Part shown: in pieces, positions 8,811 to 17,713 of the stretch
How positions within the stretch are numbered: position 1 is the stretch's first letter
How the letters are laid out: each line of letters opens with the position of its first letter
Source of the DNA: Nitrososphaerales archaeon
GTDB taxonomy: Archaea > Thermoproteota > Nitrososphaeria > Nitrososphaerales > Nitrososphaeraceae
NCBI GenBank assembly: GCA_025451315.1
Contig: JANWKP010000043.1
Span: forward strand, 1-37,862
Length of the DNA: 37,862 nt
Reading direction: 5' to 3'
Notes under the pieces: generated by a model
Told to the model about the DNA's origin: nothing
Databases searched by the model: none
Seen by the model: the letters and a program-made list of their open reading frames with translations, nothing else
Program-made: the position numbers and the translations under genes

Positions 8811-9914
8811 TCAATAACCTCTTAGTACGCTAGGAATGAATCCAGCTTTAATTGCGTGATCTGACAAAACTATGGAAACAAGTCCTTCAACAATAGGAGG
8901 AGCGCGTGGAACAACACAAGGATCATGCCTTCCAGGAACTTGAAGATCTACTAAAGAATTTGAAAACATGTCCAATGTTCTTTGAGTTTTGGCAATGGAG
9001 GCTGCAGGTTTAAATCCTATTCTCATTGTAAGGGGCATCCCATTCGATAAGCCACCCAATATTCCACCAGCATTATTAGTTAATGTTACCACTTTTCCTT
9101 TTTCATTGATAAATAAATCATTATTTTCATAACCTGTCCTTTTTGTTCCCTCAAAACCAGAACCAAATTCGATTGCTTTAACGGCAGGTATACTAAATAA
9201 TGCTTTGCTTAAATCAGATTCCAAAGATGAAAAAATAGGTTCTCCTAGACCTACAGGTAATCCAGTGCTAACACATTCAATTACACCACCTAAAGAATTT
9301 CCTGACTTTCTGGCACTCATAATTGAATCTTTCATCTTTTCGGCTATTTGAGTATCGGGACATCTTACTTCATTAGTATAACGGCCTGCCTTTGCCTTCT
9401 CGAGGGAAATTTCCCCCATAGATATTTCTCCTATTTTTATAGTATAAGCAATTGTTTCTATTCCTAGAACATATTTCAATAATTTCTTACTTATTGCTCC
9501 AGCCATTACGAAACTTGCAGTCAACCTTCCAGAAAATCTACCACTCCCTCTATAATCTGCATAACCTCCGTACTTAATCATTGCAGGATAATCAGAATGT
9601 CCAGGTCTTGGGATTGTTTTTATCTTATCGTATGGTCGTGAATCAGAATCTTGATTCCAAATTACCATACAAATCGGTGCATTAGTTGTATGTGCATTAA
9701 ATGTACCTGAAAGAATTTCCACTTTGTCTTCTTCTTTTCTTTGTGTAGTAATACTAGATTGTCCAGGTTTTCTAAGATCTAAATCTGGTTGTATGTCAGA
9801 TTCTTTCAATGGAAGACCTGCTGGACAACCATCTAGAATAGCCCCTACACATCTACCATGGCTTTCTCCAAAACTAGTAACTATGAACCGTTCTCCTAGA
9901 CTGTTTCCACCCAT
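8811..9914 (-). CDS. aroC: Chorismate synthase
   Basis: The 367-residue enzyme eliminates phosphate from EPSP to give chorismate, using reduced FMN. It begins with the classic signature GERFIVTSFGESHG, continues with GAILDGCPAGLPL, RPGHSDYPAMIKYG and RGSGRFSGRLTASFVMAGA, and ends with the GRHDPCVVPRAPPIVE region. All are conserved and the length is normal. The ATG at 9914 gives the complete N-terminus. The fusion gene's ATG follows its stop by one base, so they are in one operon; aroA lies 88 nt upstream. Confidence 0.96.
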   Translation of the reverse strand: MGGNSLGERFIVTSFGESHGRCVGAILDGCPAGLPLKESDIQPDLDLRKPGQSSITTQRKEEDKVEILSGTFNAHTTNAPICMVIWNQDSDSRPYDKIKTIPRPGHSDYPAMIKYGGYADYRGSGRFSGRLTASFVMAGAISKKLLKYVLGIETIAYTIKIGEISMGEISLEKAKAGRYTNEVRCPDTQIAEKMKDSIMSARKSGNSLGGVIECVSTGLPVGLGEPIFSSLESDLSKALFSIPAVKAIEFGSGFEGTKRTGYENNDLFINEKGKVVTLTNNAGGILGGLSNGMPLTMRIGFKPAASIAKTQRTLDMFSNSLVDLQVPGRHDPCVVPRAPPIVEGLVSIVLSDHAIKAGFIPSVLRGY

Positions 9915-10002
9915 AACATCGTACCCAAAGATATCATAATCCTATATAATAGTGACTTTTAAAGAATTATAATGTTGTTTTTGTAATTTTATCGTTATCA
10001 TT

Positions 10003-11304
10003 TTATTTTGTTAAATTTACATTTGCACCAAGTCCTATGATTTCGTTTATGAAGGAAGGAAAAGAGACATCTATAGATTCGGCTCCACTCACCACGGATT
10101 TATTTGTTAACATAGATGCTATTGTAAATGCCATAAAGAGTCTATGATCATTATGAGAATCGAATACTACATTTTTCAAACGTTTAACTGGATTGATTAA
10201 AACTTCGTCTTCTTTTTCATAGATATCTACTCCCATCTTTTTCAATTCTTTAGTAATAATTGAAACTCTATCAGTTTCCTTGAATCTAGCATGAGAAATT
10301 CCAAAAATCCTCACGGGTTTTTTTGCTTTTAAAGAGATAATAGTTACTACCGGTAACAGATCAGGACAATTCACCAGATTACGTTCTATTCCATCAAGAC
10401 TATTTGATCCATTTACAATTAGTTCACCTTTTTCTTTATTTACTCTAATATCCCCACCCATCTCCCTAACAATATCAATAATTTCCATGTCTCCTTGTGG
10501 ATACGAAAAATTCAATCCTCCTACTGTTATTTGTCCTCCACATAAAATACCTGCTGCTATAATAAATGATGCAGAAGAAAAATCACCAGGGATAGTAAAA
10601 TGTGTTGGTGTGTATTTAGAGTTAGATATATAATAATTCAAATATTCTTTATTGTGCTTAATGGACACACCGAATTTTTTCATTGTTTCTAGAGTCGAGA
10701 TAATGTATGGGATTGATACCTGTTTTCCTTTAACTCTTATTTCAACATCTGTAAGAGCATAACAACAGGAAATCAATAATGAAGAAATAAATTGACTAGA
10801 AACTCCCCCTTCTATTGATACTAAACCACCTTTTATCCCGCCGCCTTTTACAATTAATGGAGGAGTATTTTTTTCATTGGAGGAAAAAGCGTTGACACCT
10901 AACTGATTTAGAGCTGATATTAGAGGTTTCATAGGTCTTGTCTTTAAACTATCATCTCCAGTAAGAATAGTATAACCATTTTTTACTAATGCGGCCATTG
11001 AACTTAAAATTCTAATGGTTGTTCCAGAGTTTTCTGCATTGATTACATCTTTTGGTGTTTCAAAATGATTTTTTCCTAGTATTTTGATGGAGTTACCATT
11101 TTTACTAACCTTTTCAATTTTTATCCCAAACATTTTGCAACCTGAAATAGTTGCTATCGTATCTCTACTAAGAAGTGGATTACTAATTGTGGTTATTCCC
11201 TCTGCAAGTGAGGCAATAGCAATTGCTCTATGTGTATAACTTTTACTTGGAGGACATTTTATATTACCTTCTAAAAATGATTTACGAATTTCTAGTTTAG
11301 CCAA
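10003..11304 (-). CDS. aroA: 3-phosphoshikimate 1-carboxyvinyltransferase (EPSP synthase)
   Basis: The 433-residue enzyme joins phosphoenolpyruvate to shikimate 3-phosphate. The substrate-binding start CPPSKSYTHRAIAIASLAEG and the signature NAENSGTTIRILSS are intact, as are GDFSSASFIIAAG and ARFKETDRV with DSHNDHRLFMAFTIA near the C-terminus. The start codon is TTG at 11304 and overlaps the end of aroK by eight bases, which supports coupled translation. Length and domain content are normal. Confidence 0.95.
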   Translation of the reverse strand: MAKLEIRKSFLEGNIKCPPSKSYTHRAIAIASLAEGITTISNPLLSRDTIATISGCKMFGIKIEKVSKNGNSIKILGKNHFETPKDVINAENSGTTIRILSSMAALVKNGYTILTGDDSLKTRPMKPLISALNQLGVNAFSSNEKNTPPLIVKGGGIKGGLVSIEGGVSSQFISSLLISCCYALTDVEIRVKGKQVSIPYIISTLETMKKFGVSIKHNKEYLNYYISNSKYTPTHFTIPGDFSSASFIIAAGILCGGQITVGGLNFSYPQGDMEIIDIVREMGGDIRVNKEKGELIVNGSNSLDGIERNLVNCPDLLPVVTIISLKAKKPVRIFGISHARFKETDRVSIITKELKKMGVDIYEKEDEVLINPVKRLKNVVFDSHNDHRLFMAFTIASMLTNKSVVSGAESIDVSFPSFINEIIGLGANVNLTK

Positions 11305-12151
11305 TTTTCTTTTCTATGCTCGCTTTGGAATTATTAATTTGGCAAACTAATGTTTTTCCATATCTTTCTAAAATACTTCTAATTGTAGTGAGATCCTTTT
11401 TCTCAAGAATAACTGCTATTGATGGTCCATTTCCCGAGATTGAAGCGGATAAAGCTCCATTTTCTATTGATAGAAGAATCGGATTATAATCATATCCCAT
11501 TAAAGAAGATACTAAAAGTCCATTCAAGGTCATAGCCTGCCAAAAATCAGATTTTTCTGCGAAACGAATTGCTTGATCGAAGAAGTCGGGTAAGATTTTT
11601 AATTTTAAAGGACTCTTTCGAGATGAATTATTAGGAAGAAGAACAAGAGCTAACAGATTAATAGGGCCATTTTCTCTTTTTAATAATTTATTAGAATAAT
11701 TATCTGTAATTACAAAACCACCGAAATAGCATGCAGTAGAATCGTCATAAGCTCCAGTTATTGTTATTTTAGCTTTTCGTGATGCATTAACAGCGGTATC
11801 TAAAACTTTAAAATCATCAATATTTTCTTCTACTACTCCATAACAGGCTAAAGATACTGCTGATGATACAGCACTAGAACTTTTCAATCCAAATCCAATA
11901 GGTATATCAGAAGAAACACTTAAAAAAATATCATTATATTGAAGTATTTTTTTAGGTATGCTGTTATGGATAATATATTTAAACAATTCACTATTCCTAT
12001 TATTATTAATGATCCTACCTTCTCCTTTACGCAAATGAATCTCTGCGGTGGTCTCGAGTGAAATTCCAAGGGCAGAGCCTTTACCAGTAGCAATAGCATT
12101 AACTATTGATATTGCACCATGAACTGTAGCTTTTGTGGAAATTGAAGTCAT
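11297..12151 (-). CDS. aroK: Archaeal shikimate kinase, GHMP kinase family
   Basis: The 284-residue protein phosphorylates shikimate at O3. It is the archaeal GHMP-type enzyme, unrelated to bacterial AroK. The N-terminus TKATVHGAISIVNAIATGKG and the ATP-binding loop PIGFGLKSSSAVSSAVSLA (residues 84-102) identify it, with GAYDDSTACYFGG and the C-terminal SISGNGPSIAVI. The frame stays open 23 codons upstream, but the ATG at 12151 is chosen because it overlaps the aroE stop as ATGA and places the first beta strand correctly. It overlaps aroA by eight bases downstream. Confidence 0.93.
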   Translation of the reverse strand: MTSISTKATVHGAISIVNAIATGKGSALGISLETTAEIHLRKGEGRIINNNRNSELFKYIIHNSIPKKILQYNDIFLSVSSDIPIGFGLKSSSAVSSAVSLACYGVVEENIDDFKVLDTAVNASRKAKITITGAYDDSTACYFGGFVITDNYSNKLLKRENGPINLLALVLLPNNSSRKSPLKLKILPDFFDQAIRFAEKSDFWQAMTLNGLLVSSLMGYDYNPILLSIENGALSASISGNGPSIAVILEKKDLTTIRSILERYGKTLVCQINNSKASIEKKIG

Positions 12152-12993
12152 TGAGGTTCCCCAAAGATACCAAATAATGCCTTTTTCATAGCATGAATAG
12201 GAGCATCGAGCCCTGTCCAAATCTTGAATGCTTGAGCTCCTTGTGCAAGAAGCATTTCATATCCATAAACAACTTTGGCATTAACATCCTTTGCCTTTCC
12301 TAATAAATCAGTAATTATCGGTTTATATATTATATCATAGACAATACTTTTTGGATTTATATTATCCCGTCCTATTGGACTGCTTTCATTGTTTAAGCCA
12401 ATTGAGGTAGCATTGACGATTAAATCGGATTGTAATGCAAGTTTAGAAAGATTATTGAAATCATCTTTATGAGTATTTAATCCTAATTTCAATCCGTGTT
12501 GGACAAGATTTGAAGCATTTTGAGTTGAACGATTAACTATAATGATCTCACCTATTTCTTTTTCATATGAAAGAGCCGTCACTATTGCGTAAGCTGCTCC
12601 ACCAGCACCCATTATCAAAACCTTAATGCCTTTGAAATCGATATTTCGTTTATAAAGAGGTTGAATAAAACCATACAGATCAGTATTATATCCAGTCAAT
12701 TGTCCGCCTTCATTTTTTACTGTGTTTACAGCATTTGATTTAGAAGCAGTATTATCTAATACATCAAGATATGGTAGAATTGAAATTTTATGGGGAATAG
12801 TAACATTAAAACCTGCAATACCAATTGACTTTAACGATTCTATTGATGTTTTAAGTTCTCTAGGAGGTACACGAAAAGAAATATAAGAGCTTTTGATTCC
12901 AAGTGCAGAAAATGCAGAATTTTGCATTATTGGAGACAATGAATGTTGGACAGGATCACCAATTATACAATATGTCTTAATTGGTGATGACAT
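12148..12993 (-). CDS. aroE: Shikimate dehydrogenase
   Basis: The 281-residue enzyme reduces 3-dehydroshikimate to shikimate with NADPH. The substrate domain has HSLSP (Ser18-Ser20 region), NVTIPHK with the catalytic Lys69, and GYNTD with Asp105. The cofactor domain has MGAGGAA at about 128-134 and the VNRS motif; the C-terminus has GYEMLLAQGAQAFKIWTG. All key residues are visible. The ATG at 12993 overlaps the end of aroD by 17 bases and the stop overlaps aroK, so this is the tightest part of the operon. Confidence 0.95.
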   Translation of the reverse strand: MSSPIKTYCIIGDPVQHSLSPIMQNSAFSALGIKSSYISFRVPPRELKTSIESLKSIGIAGFNVTIPHKISILPYLDVLDNTASKSNAVNTVKNEGGQLTGYNTDLYGFIQPLYKRNIDFKGIKVLIMGAGGAAYAIVTALSYEKEIGEIIIVNRSTQNASNLVQHGLKLGLNTHKDDFNNLSKLALQSDLIVNATSIGLNNESSPIGRDNINPKSIVYDIIYKPIITDLLGKAKDVNAKVVYGYEMLLAQGAQAFKIWTGLDAPIHAMKKALFGIFGEPQ

Positions 12994-13693
12994 TATCTAA
13001 AAAATATTTATTAATTCTTTCATATATTCTTCTCATTTCTATTACAGATAGCTGACCAGGAGCTATAGATTGTTCTAGAGATGCATAAGTAAAAGGAGAA
13101 TTTCTGTGAAATGTAGATAAAATTCTCGATATTATACCATAATCACCCATTGCAAATGCAATTAAATTACAATCCTTGAATTTATCATATAAATTCAATA
13201 ATCTGAAAGAATCTTTAATAGTTGTTGCCATTGTGACTAATTTTAAATTATTACTAAACCTTTTCATATCATAAATCTTTTTTTCTAGATATTCATTAGA
13301 AGGAGTATTGAAAAAATTATGCCAGGAGATGAGAACGTTTGACTTGTCTTTGAGATAATCGTTTAATGAATGGTCTGCACTAATGGTATCGTATTCTACA
13401 TCTAATAACATTGGATTTGTATCATACAGCATTTTTAGAATTTTGAGTCTTTCCAATTCGTTTCCATTAAATTTACCTTGTTGCTCACGTGATCTTAATG
13501 TAAATACGGATTTTGATTTTATTGATTCAATAATCTTCAATGAAGAAGGGATTTCCAATTGATCTAAAAAATCAAACCGAATCTCTAAAAAATCACTTAA
13601 TTCTAATGCTTTGTTTATAGAAGAAGATAATTCTTTAATTGTTTTTGCACCAATTGAAACGCAAATTCTTTCTGTCAAAGTAAACCTATTCAC
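12977..13693 (-). CDS. aroD: 3-dehydroquinate dehydratase, type I
   Basis: The 238-residue class I enzyme removes water from 3-dehydroquinate through a Schiff base. Visible are EIRFDFLD with Glu38 and Arg40, the general base His125 in ISWHNF, and the Schiff-base Lys151 in LKLVTMATTIKD. The C-terminal AFAMGDYGIISRILS and PGQLSVIEMR segments fit. The start is GTG at 13693. It is the first of the overlapping aroD-aroE-aroK-aroA series and is separated from the upstream methyltransferase gene by 133 bases. Confidence 0.92.
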   Translation of the reverse strand: MNRFTLTERICVSIGAKTIKELSSSINKALELSDFLEIRFDFLDQLEIPSSLKIIESIKSKSVFTLRSREQQGKFNGNELERLKILKMLYDTNPMLLDVEYDTISADHSLNDYLKDKSNVLISWHNFFNTPSNEYLEKKIYDMKRFSNNLKLVTMATTIKDSFRLLNLYDKFKDCNLIAFAMGDYGIISRILSTFHRNSPFTYASLEQSIAPGQLSVIEMRRIYERINKYFLDNVITN

Positions 13694-13826
13694 TAATACA
13701 ATTATTTAAGTGAATATAAATTTTTTAATTGCGTGAATAACTTATTATTAATTATTATCTAGAATTTGAAAACGTATACCTGATTAAGAAGAAAGATGAT
13801 TCGATGCAAAATAAATATAAATAAAT

Positions 13827-14696
13827 TTATACATTATGATGTGAAGGAATTTTTTTCCAGTTTGCTATCAGTGCTTCTGGTCTGATATGAATTGGTTCGA
13901 TTAATCGAGATCGAGCTAACTTTACATATTCATTAATAATATCTACTCCGATAAATCGACGTTGTAAATGGAAAGCAACTTTAGTTGTTTGTCCACTACC
14001 ATTAAAAGGATCTAAAATTGTATCTCCCTCATAAGAATATAATTTCATTAATCTGTATGGAATTTCCTCTGGAAATGGACATGGATGTTCTATATAACCA
14101 GGAGGAATTGGAGCGATATGCCATACTGAATTAGCGATTTCTTTCGTCCATTCTTCATGAGTTGCAGGTAATGTTTCTGTCCTTTCAGTTCTTCCACTGC
14201 TAACGTTCCCCTTTCTAAGAACTAAAATCAGTTCATGCATAATATTTGCTCTATAATATTTGGGGTATGGGTTAATAACAAATGAACCGTACCTATTAGT
14301 TCCACCAGTTACCTTGTGCCATACTATCTCTTCATGTAGGTTCCACTTCCCGTATGGTTCGACTAATTGTGATAAGACCATGTGGGGGAGTGGTAAGAGA
14401 GTCCCATTTACAACTTCATTAGCTATAACTATACAACAATAACCTCCTTCTTTCGTTGCATTGTATATTTTGTTATTAAATATATCGATCATCTCCTCAA
14501 GATATTCTTTTGTATTGATGTTGGATTTACCTCGATAATATGATCCATTCTTTGAGATATGTGCACTATAATCGATTGCATTTCTATATGGAGGAGATGT
14601 TATTGTTAACTGAATTGAATCATTAGGAATTTTAGAAATTATTTCTTTGCAATCGCCTGATAAAATTTTATCAACATAACTACGCTTTATTTTCAT
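13827..14696 (-). CDS. DNA methyltransferase, SPPY type (N4-cytosine or N6-adenine)
   Basis: The protein has 289 residues from the ATG at 14696; a TTG at 14720 would add eight. Catalytic motif IV, TSPPY (residues 33-37), comes before the AdoMet-binding motif I, DPFNGSGQT (229-237), an order typical of beta-class amino-methyltransferases. SPPY is most often found in N4-cytosine enzymes, but specificity is not proven. Motif GGYCCIVIANEV lies between. No restriction endonuclease gene is adjacent, so it seems to be an orphan methylase. It lies between DHQ synthase II and aroD on the same strand, flanked by gaps of about 130-150 bases. Confidence 0.88.
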   Translation of the reverse strand: MKIKRSYVDKILSGDCKEIISKIPNDSIQLTITSPPYRNAIDYSAHISKNGSYYRGKSNINTKEYLEEMIDIFNNKIYNATKEGGYCCIVIANEVVNGTLLPLPHMVLSQLVEPYGKWNLHEEIVWHKVTGGTNRYGSFVINPYPKYYRANIMHELILVLRKGNVSSGRTERTETLPATHEEWTKEIANSVWHIAPIPPGYIEHPCPFPEEIPYRLMKLYSYEGDTILDPFNGSGQTTKVAFHLQRRFIGVDIINEYVKLARSRLIEPIHIRPEALIANWKKIPSHHNV

Positions 14697-14847
14697 AATG
14701 GAAAATAAATTTTTAATCAATATTCAGCATGCTTTAAAATATTCGACTAACTAATAAAGAAATTTTATACAATAACAATTGAACTTATCAGAGATGAAAC
14801 AAGTATTTTTGTACTAAACAAACTAAATGAGTCCAAAGAAGAATTAT

Positions 14848-15918
14848 TCATTTTTCAAGAATGTATTCTTTAACTTCGACCCCAAAATGTCTTCCACTAC
14901 TAGGTTTAAAGTATCCTAAAATTTTATCTCCTTCCTTAATGGAAGTAACTGGCAATAATTCTCCATTATCCCTGATTAATTGAATTGTTTCTGCATTTTG
15001 GACTATAACAGTTCCTTCGATATTATCGCCAATTGCTTTAATTAACCTCAATGGTCTAGTTTCAATTTTACATCTCCCTACTGATACAGGTCGAGAATTT
15101 CCTTCCTTACTTACAATATATATCTCAGTTCCAGATTCTAACTCCGAAAGATATGTAGTTCTTCCATTAGGAAGAATAGTGTAACAATATACTGCTCCGG
15201 CATTAACTCTAAAAGGACGTGGAGAGGTAAAAGATGAACCAGCCGATTCATTGTGTAAAAGAAATAGAAAATTGGATTTACTTCCAACTAGCATCCCTTC
15301 TCATGTTTCAAGCATTGAAACAGTATCTACACATACTCTTTCTCCTATTCCTATATCTCTAAAACCTACAATTTCACATACTTTTATTTCAAATTTTTTA
15401 TCTTTTAGATATTGTTTAGATTCTTCTATTTCTTTAACATTTGCAGTTTGAAGTATCACCCCGTCTACACCCAATTCTAATATCGCAAACATTGTTCTTA
15501 CTTCCTCTGAATTTTTGGCAGTGGTGAAAATTTTTGCTCTTGTATTCTGTAAAGTAGCAATTATATTTTCCAATGGTATAATCTTCCAATTATCGGCATC
15601 TACGATAATATAATTAGCACCATTATAGATTGCATTTTCTATATCATGAATATCATCATTTGAGAAAACTTTTTTATAATAAGCCAAGGATTTTCCTTTT
15701 ATCTTATTTGAGATTAAATCTTCCATAGATTTGCAAATGATAATATCAGCCAGTTCAGATTCATAAATAATTTTAAAATTTTTCTTCCTTTTTATTTTAT
15801 TAGGATCTATAAGTAATGTATCACTTTCTTTTAACTGATCCAAAACTAAGTCCAGATTAGGAAAATCAGAAGGAGGCGCAATAATTAATTCTTTATTTTT
15901 TACTTTTTCTTTTTCCAA
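14848..15918 (-). pseudogene. aroB': 3-dehydroquinate synthase II, interrupted by an in-frame TGA
   Basis: This is the archaeal enzyme that converts ADH to 3-dehydroquinate by NAD-dependent oxidative deamination and cyclisation. The first part (15918-15301, TTG start, 205 codons) runs to RVCVDTVSMLET and then meets TGA at 15303-15301. The same frame continues EGMLVGSKSNFLFLLHNESA...SRPFRVNAGAVYCY and on to a normal end at 14848. The family reads GEGMLVGS at this point, so TGA replaces a conserved Gly (one change from GGA). Apart from it all 356 codons look intact. It may be a sequencing error, a recent nonsense mutation, or a gene split by reinitiation at the ATG six bases later. The start overlaps ADH synthase by 26 bases. 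Confidence 0.88.
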
Positions 15919-16693
15919 AGTTTTTCATTGCCTCACTAAAATTTTTTCGATCTATAATTATTTCACATAATGCTTTTATAAGAGAAGAAGGAGTATCATG
16001 TTGGAAAATATTTCTTCCAAAAGTAACACCTTTAGCACCGGCTTCAATAGCATTGGAGCACATTTCTAAAATGTCAGAGTCAGTTTTTGCTTTTGGACCA
16101 CCTGCAATTACAATAGGAACGGGACATCTTTTAACGACTGACCGAAAGGAATCTAAATCACCAGTATAAACAGATTTTACTATATCTGCGCCAGCTTCTG
16201 CACCGATTCGAGTAACATGCGCTACAATTTCAGGATCATATGGATTTTTTATGTTTTCCCCTCTTGGATACATCATAGCTAATAACGGGACATCCCATTC
16301 ATCACACTCATCAGAAATCATCCCCAAGATCTCTAACATTTCAGGTTCTTCTTTTGCACCAATATTTATATGAACAGAAACGGCATCGGATCCGAGTCTT
16401 ATAGCGTCTGCAACATTTCCCATAAGTACTTTTTTATTCGGATAAGGACTTAAAGAAGTGCTGGCAGACAAGTGTGTTATTAATCCTATGTTGGTAACTC
16501 TGGGCAAAGATTTGATAATCCCTTTGTTGATAATTACTGCTGTTAAGCCAGAATTTTCGCATTGATATATCATTTCATGAGGATTTTCTAGACCTTTTAG
16601 TGGACCATTAGTTATGCCATGGTCCATAGGAATACAAACCATCTTTCCATTTTTTGTAATTCTGTTTAACCTAATGTCTCTTCCTGAGACCAT
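15893..16693 (-). CDS. aroA': 2-amino-3,7-dideoxy-D-threo-hept-6-ulosonate (ADH) synthase
   Basis: The 266-residue protein is a class I aldolase of the DhnA type that makes ADH from a deoxy-ketohexose phosphate and aspartate semialdehyde, the archaeal entry to the shikimate pathway. MDHGITNGPLKGLE with Asp24 and His25, MYPRG with Tyr142, and the Schiff-base Lys173 in ADIVKSVYTGD are present, followed by IAGGPK and FGRNIFQH phosphate-binding segments. A plain fructose-bisphosphate aldolase is the alternative, but overlap with DHQ synthase II makes ADH synthase much more likely. It is the first aromatic gene on this strand. Confidence 0.92.
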   Translation of the reverse strand: MVSGRDIRLNRITKNGKMVCIPMDHGITNGPLKGLENPHEMIYQCENSGLTAVIINKGIIKSLPRVTNIGLITHLSASTSLSPYPNKKVLMGNVADAIRLGSDAVSVHINIGAKEEPEMLEILGMISDECDEWDVPLLAMMYPRGENIKNPYDPEIVAHVTRIGAEAGADIVKSVYTGDLDSFRSVVKRCPVPIVIAGGPKAKTDSDILEMCSNAIEAGAKGVTFGRNIFQHDTPSSLIKALCEIIIDRKNFSEAMKNFGKRKSKK

Positions 16694-16716
16694 AAAGATG
16701 AAGGATATTTGTCCTA

Positions 16717-16725
16717 CTTAAAAGT
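16717..16725 (-). promoter_or_regulatory. Possible TATA box for the aromatic operon
   Basis: On the minus strand ACTTTTAAG lies 24-32 nt before the ATG of ADH synthase, the spacing expected for a leaderless archaeal transcript. It is a weak match supported mainly by position. Confidence 0.35.
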
Positions 16726-16794
16726 GATCTGCTATGTGTAAACAGTGTAAATAAGAAGAAAAATGTAATAAGACCAATTAGATTTTTATTTAAC

Positions 16795-17571
16795 TTAAGA
16801 ATTCTTAAAAGATATAACACAAATTTTTGGTAATATTCTTTTATGATTATTTTTTAATAACCTATTTCTTACTAATTCTACATCTTTTTTAGTACATCCT
16901 TTTGTTAGTAGATCTTTTTCTGTATCTTCTGAATTATTTTTATCGAGATATTTCAAAATAGCATCAATTTTTTCATATTCCATTCCTATTTCATCTTCGG
17001 CAGTTTGGTTTAACCATAAAGAAGGAGTGCTCTTTTTTAATAATATAGATTTTGGAACATTTAGGTGTATAGCTAATTCTCTTACCTCAGTTTTGTATAA
17101 GTCACATAACGGTAGAAGATCAGCTGCACCATCTCCAAATTTCGTAAAGTATCCAATCATCATTTCACTTTTGTCCGATGTACCTAAAACTAATCTGTTG
17201 AAAAAATTGGCATAGTAATAAATTAGAGCCATGCGAATCCTGGCAGTAAGATTACCTATAGCCATTTTTTCTAATGGTAGTAGATCTATGTATTTTTGTT
17301 TAATTTCTGTAATATCGATTATTTGATATTGTATATCCAATTCTTTACATAATTCAACAGCGTCTTCTAGATCATTCTGCTTTGAAACGTTTCTATCAGG
17401 TAAAATTAATCCCATTACTCTCTTGTTACCCAATGCTTTAGTAGCTAAACATACTGCAACAGAAGAGTCAATTCCTCCACTTAAACCTAATACTACTCCT
17501 TGAGATTGAGCTATGGATAATTCTAGTCTAATAAATTCAATAATACAATTTGCAATATCTAAAATTTTCAA
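16795..17571 (-). CDS. nadE: NH3-dependent NAD+ synthetase
   Basis: The 258-residue enzyme amidates deamido-NAD with ATP and ammonia, the last step of NAD synthesis. The PP-loop LGLSGGIDSSVAV is at residues 28-40. Also present are NLTARIRMALIYYYAN, LGTSDKSEMMIGYFTKFGDGAADLLP and the KSTPSLW segment, all typical. There is no glutaminase domain, so free ammonia is the nitrogen source, which suits an ammonia oxidiser. The start is TTG at 17571. It is divergent from purM, with 142 bases between; the aromatic genes follow on the same strand after 101 bases. Confidence 0.95.
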   Translation of the reverse strand: MKILDIANCIIEFIRLELSIAQSQGVVLGLSGGIDSSVAVCLATKALGNKRVMGLILPDRNVSKQNDLEDAVELCKELDIQYQIIDITEIKQKYIDLLPLEKMAIGNLTARIRMALIYYYANFFNRLVLGTSDKSEMMIGYFTKFGDGAADLLPLCDLYKTEVRELAIHLNVPKSILLKKSTPSLWLNQTAEDEIGMEYEKIDAILKYLDKNNSEDTEKDLLTKGCTKKDVELVRNRLLKNNHKRILPKICVISFKNS

Positions 17572-17713
17572 TATATAAATTATTGTTAAATTATATATTA
17601 TTAAATCGATCTCTTATTAGTATCTAATTTTTTGAGATGGCAGTTGATAATAAAAAAATTATTTCATAGCCAAAAAAAGTTTTATTAGCTAAATTTGCTG
17701 AAATAATTAGACA

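Noticed and set aside
12152-12220. N-terminal extension of shikimate kinase
   Set aside because: The extra 23 codons lie inside aroE, do not resemble the family, and the ATG at 12151 has the typical ATGA overlap with the aroE stop.
15301-15303. Selenocysteine or other recoding at the TGA in DHQ synthase II
   Set aside because: The family has glycine, not cysteine, at this position, no selenocysteine insertion element was seen, and selenocysteine is not known from this archaeal group. Nonsense mutation or sequence error is simpler.
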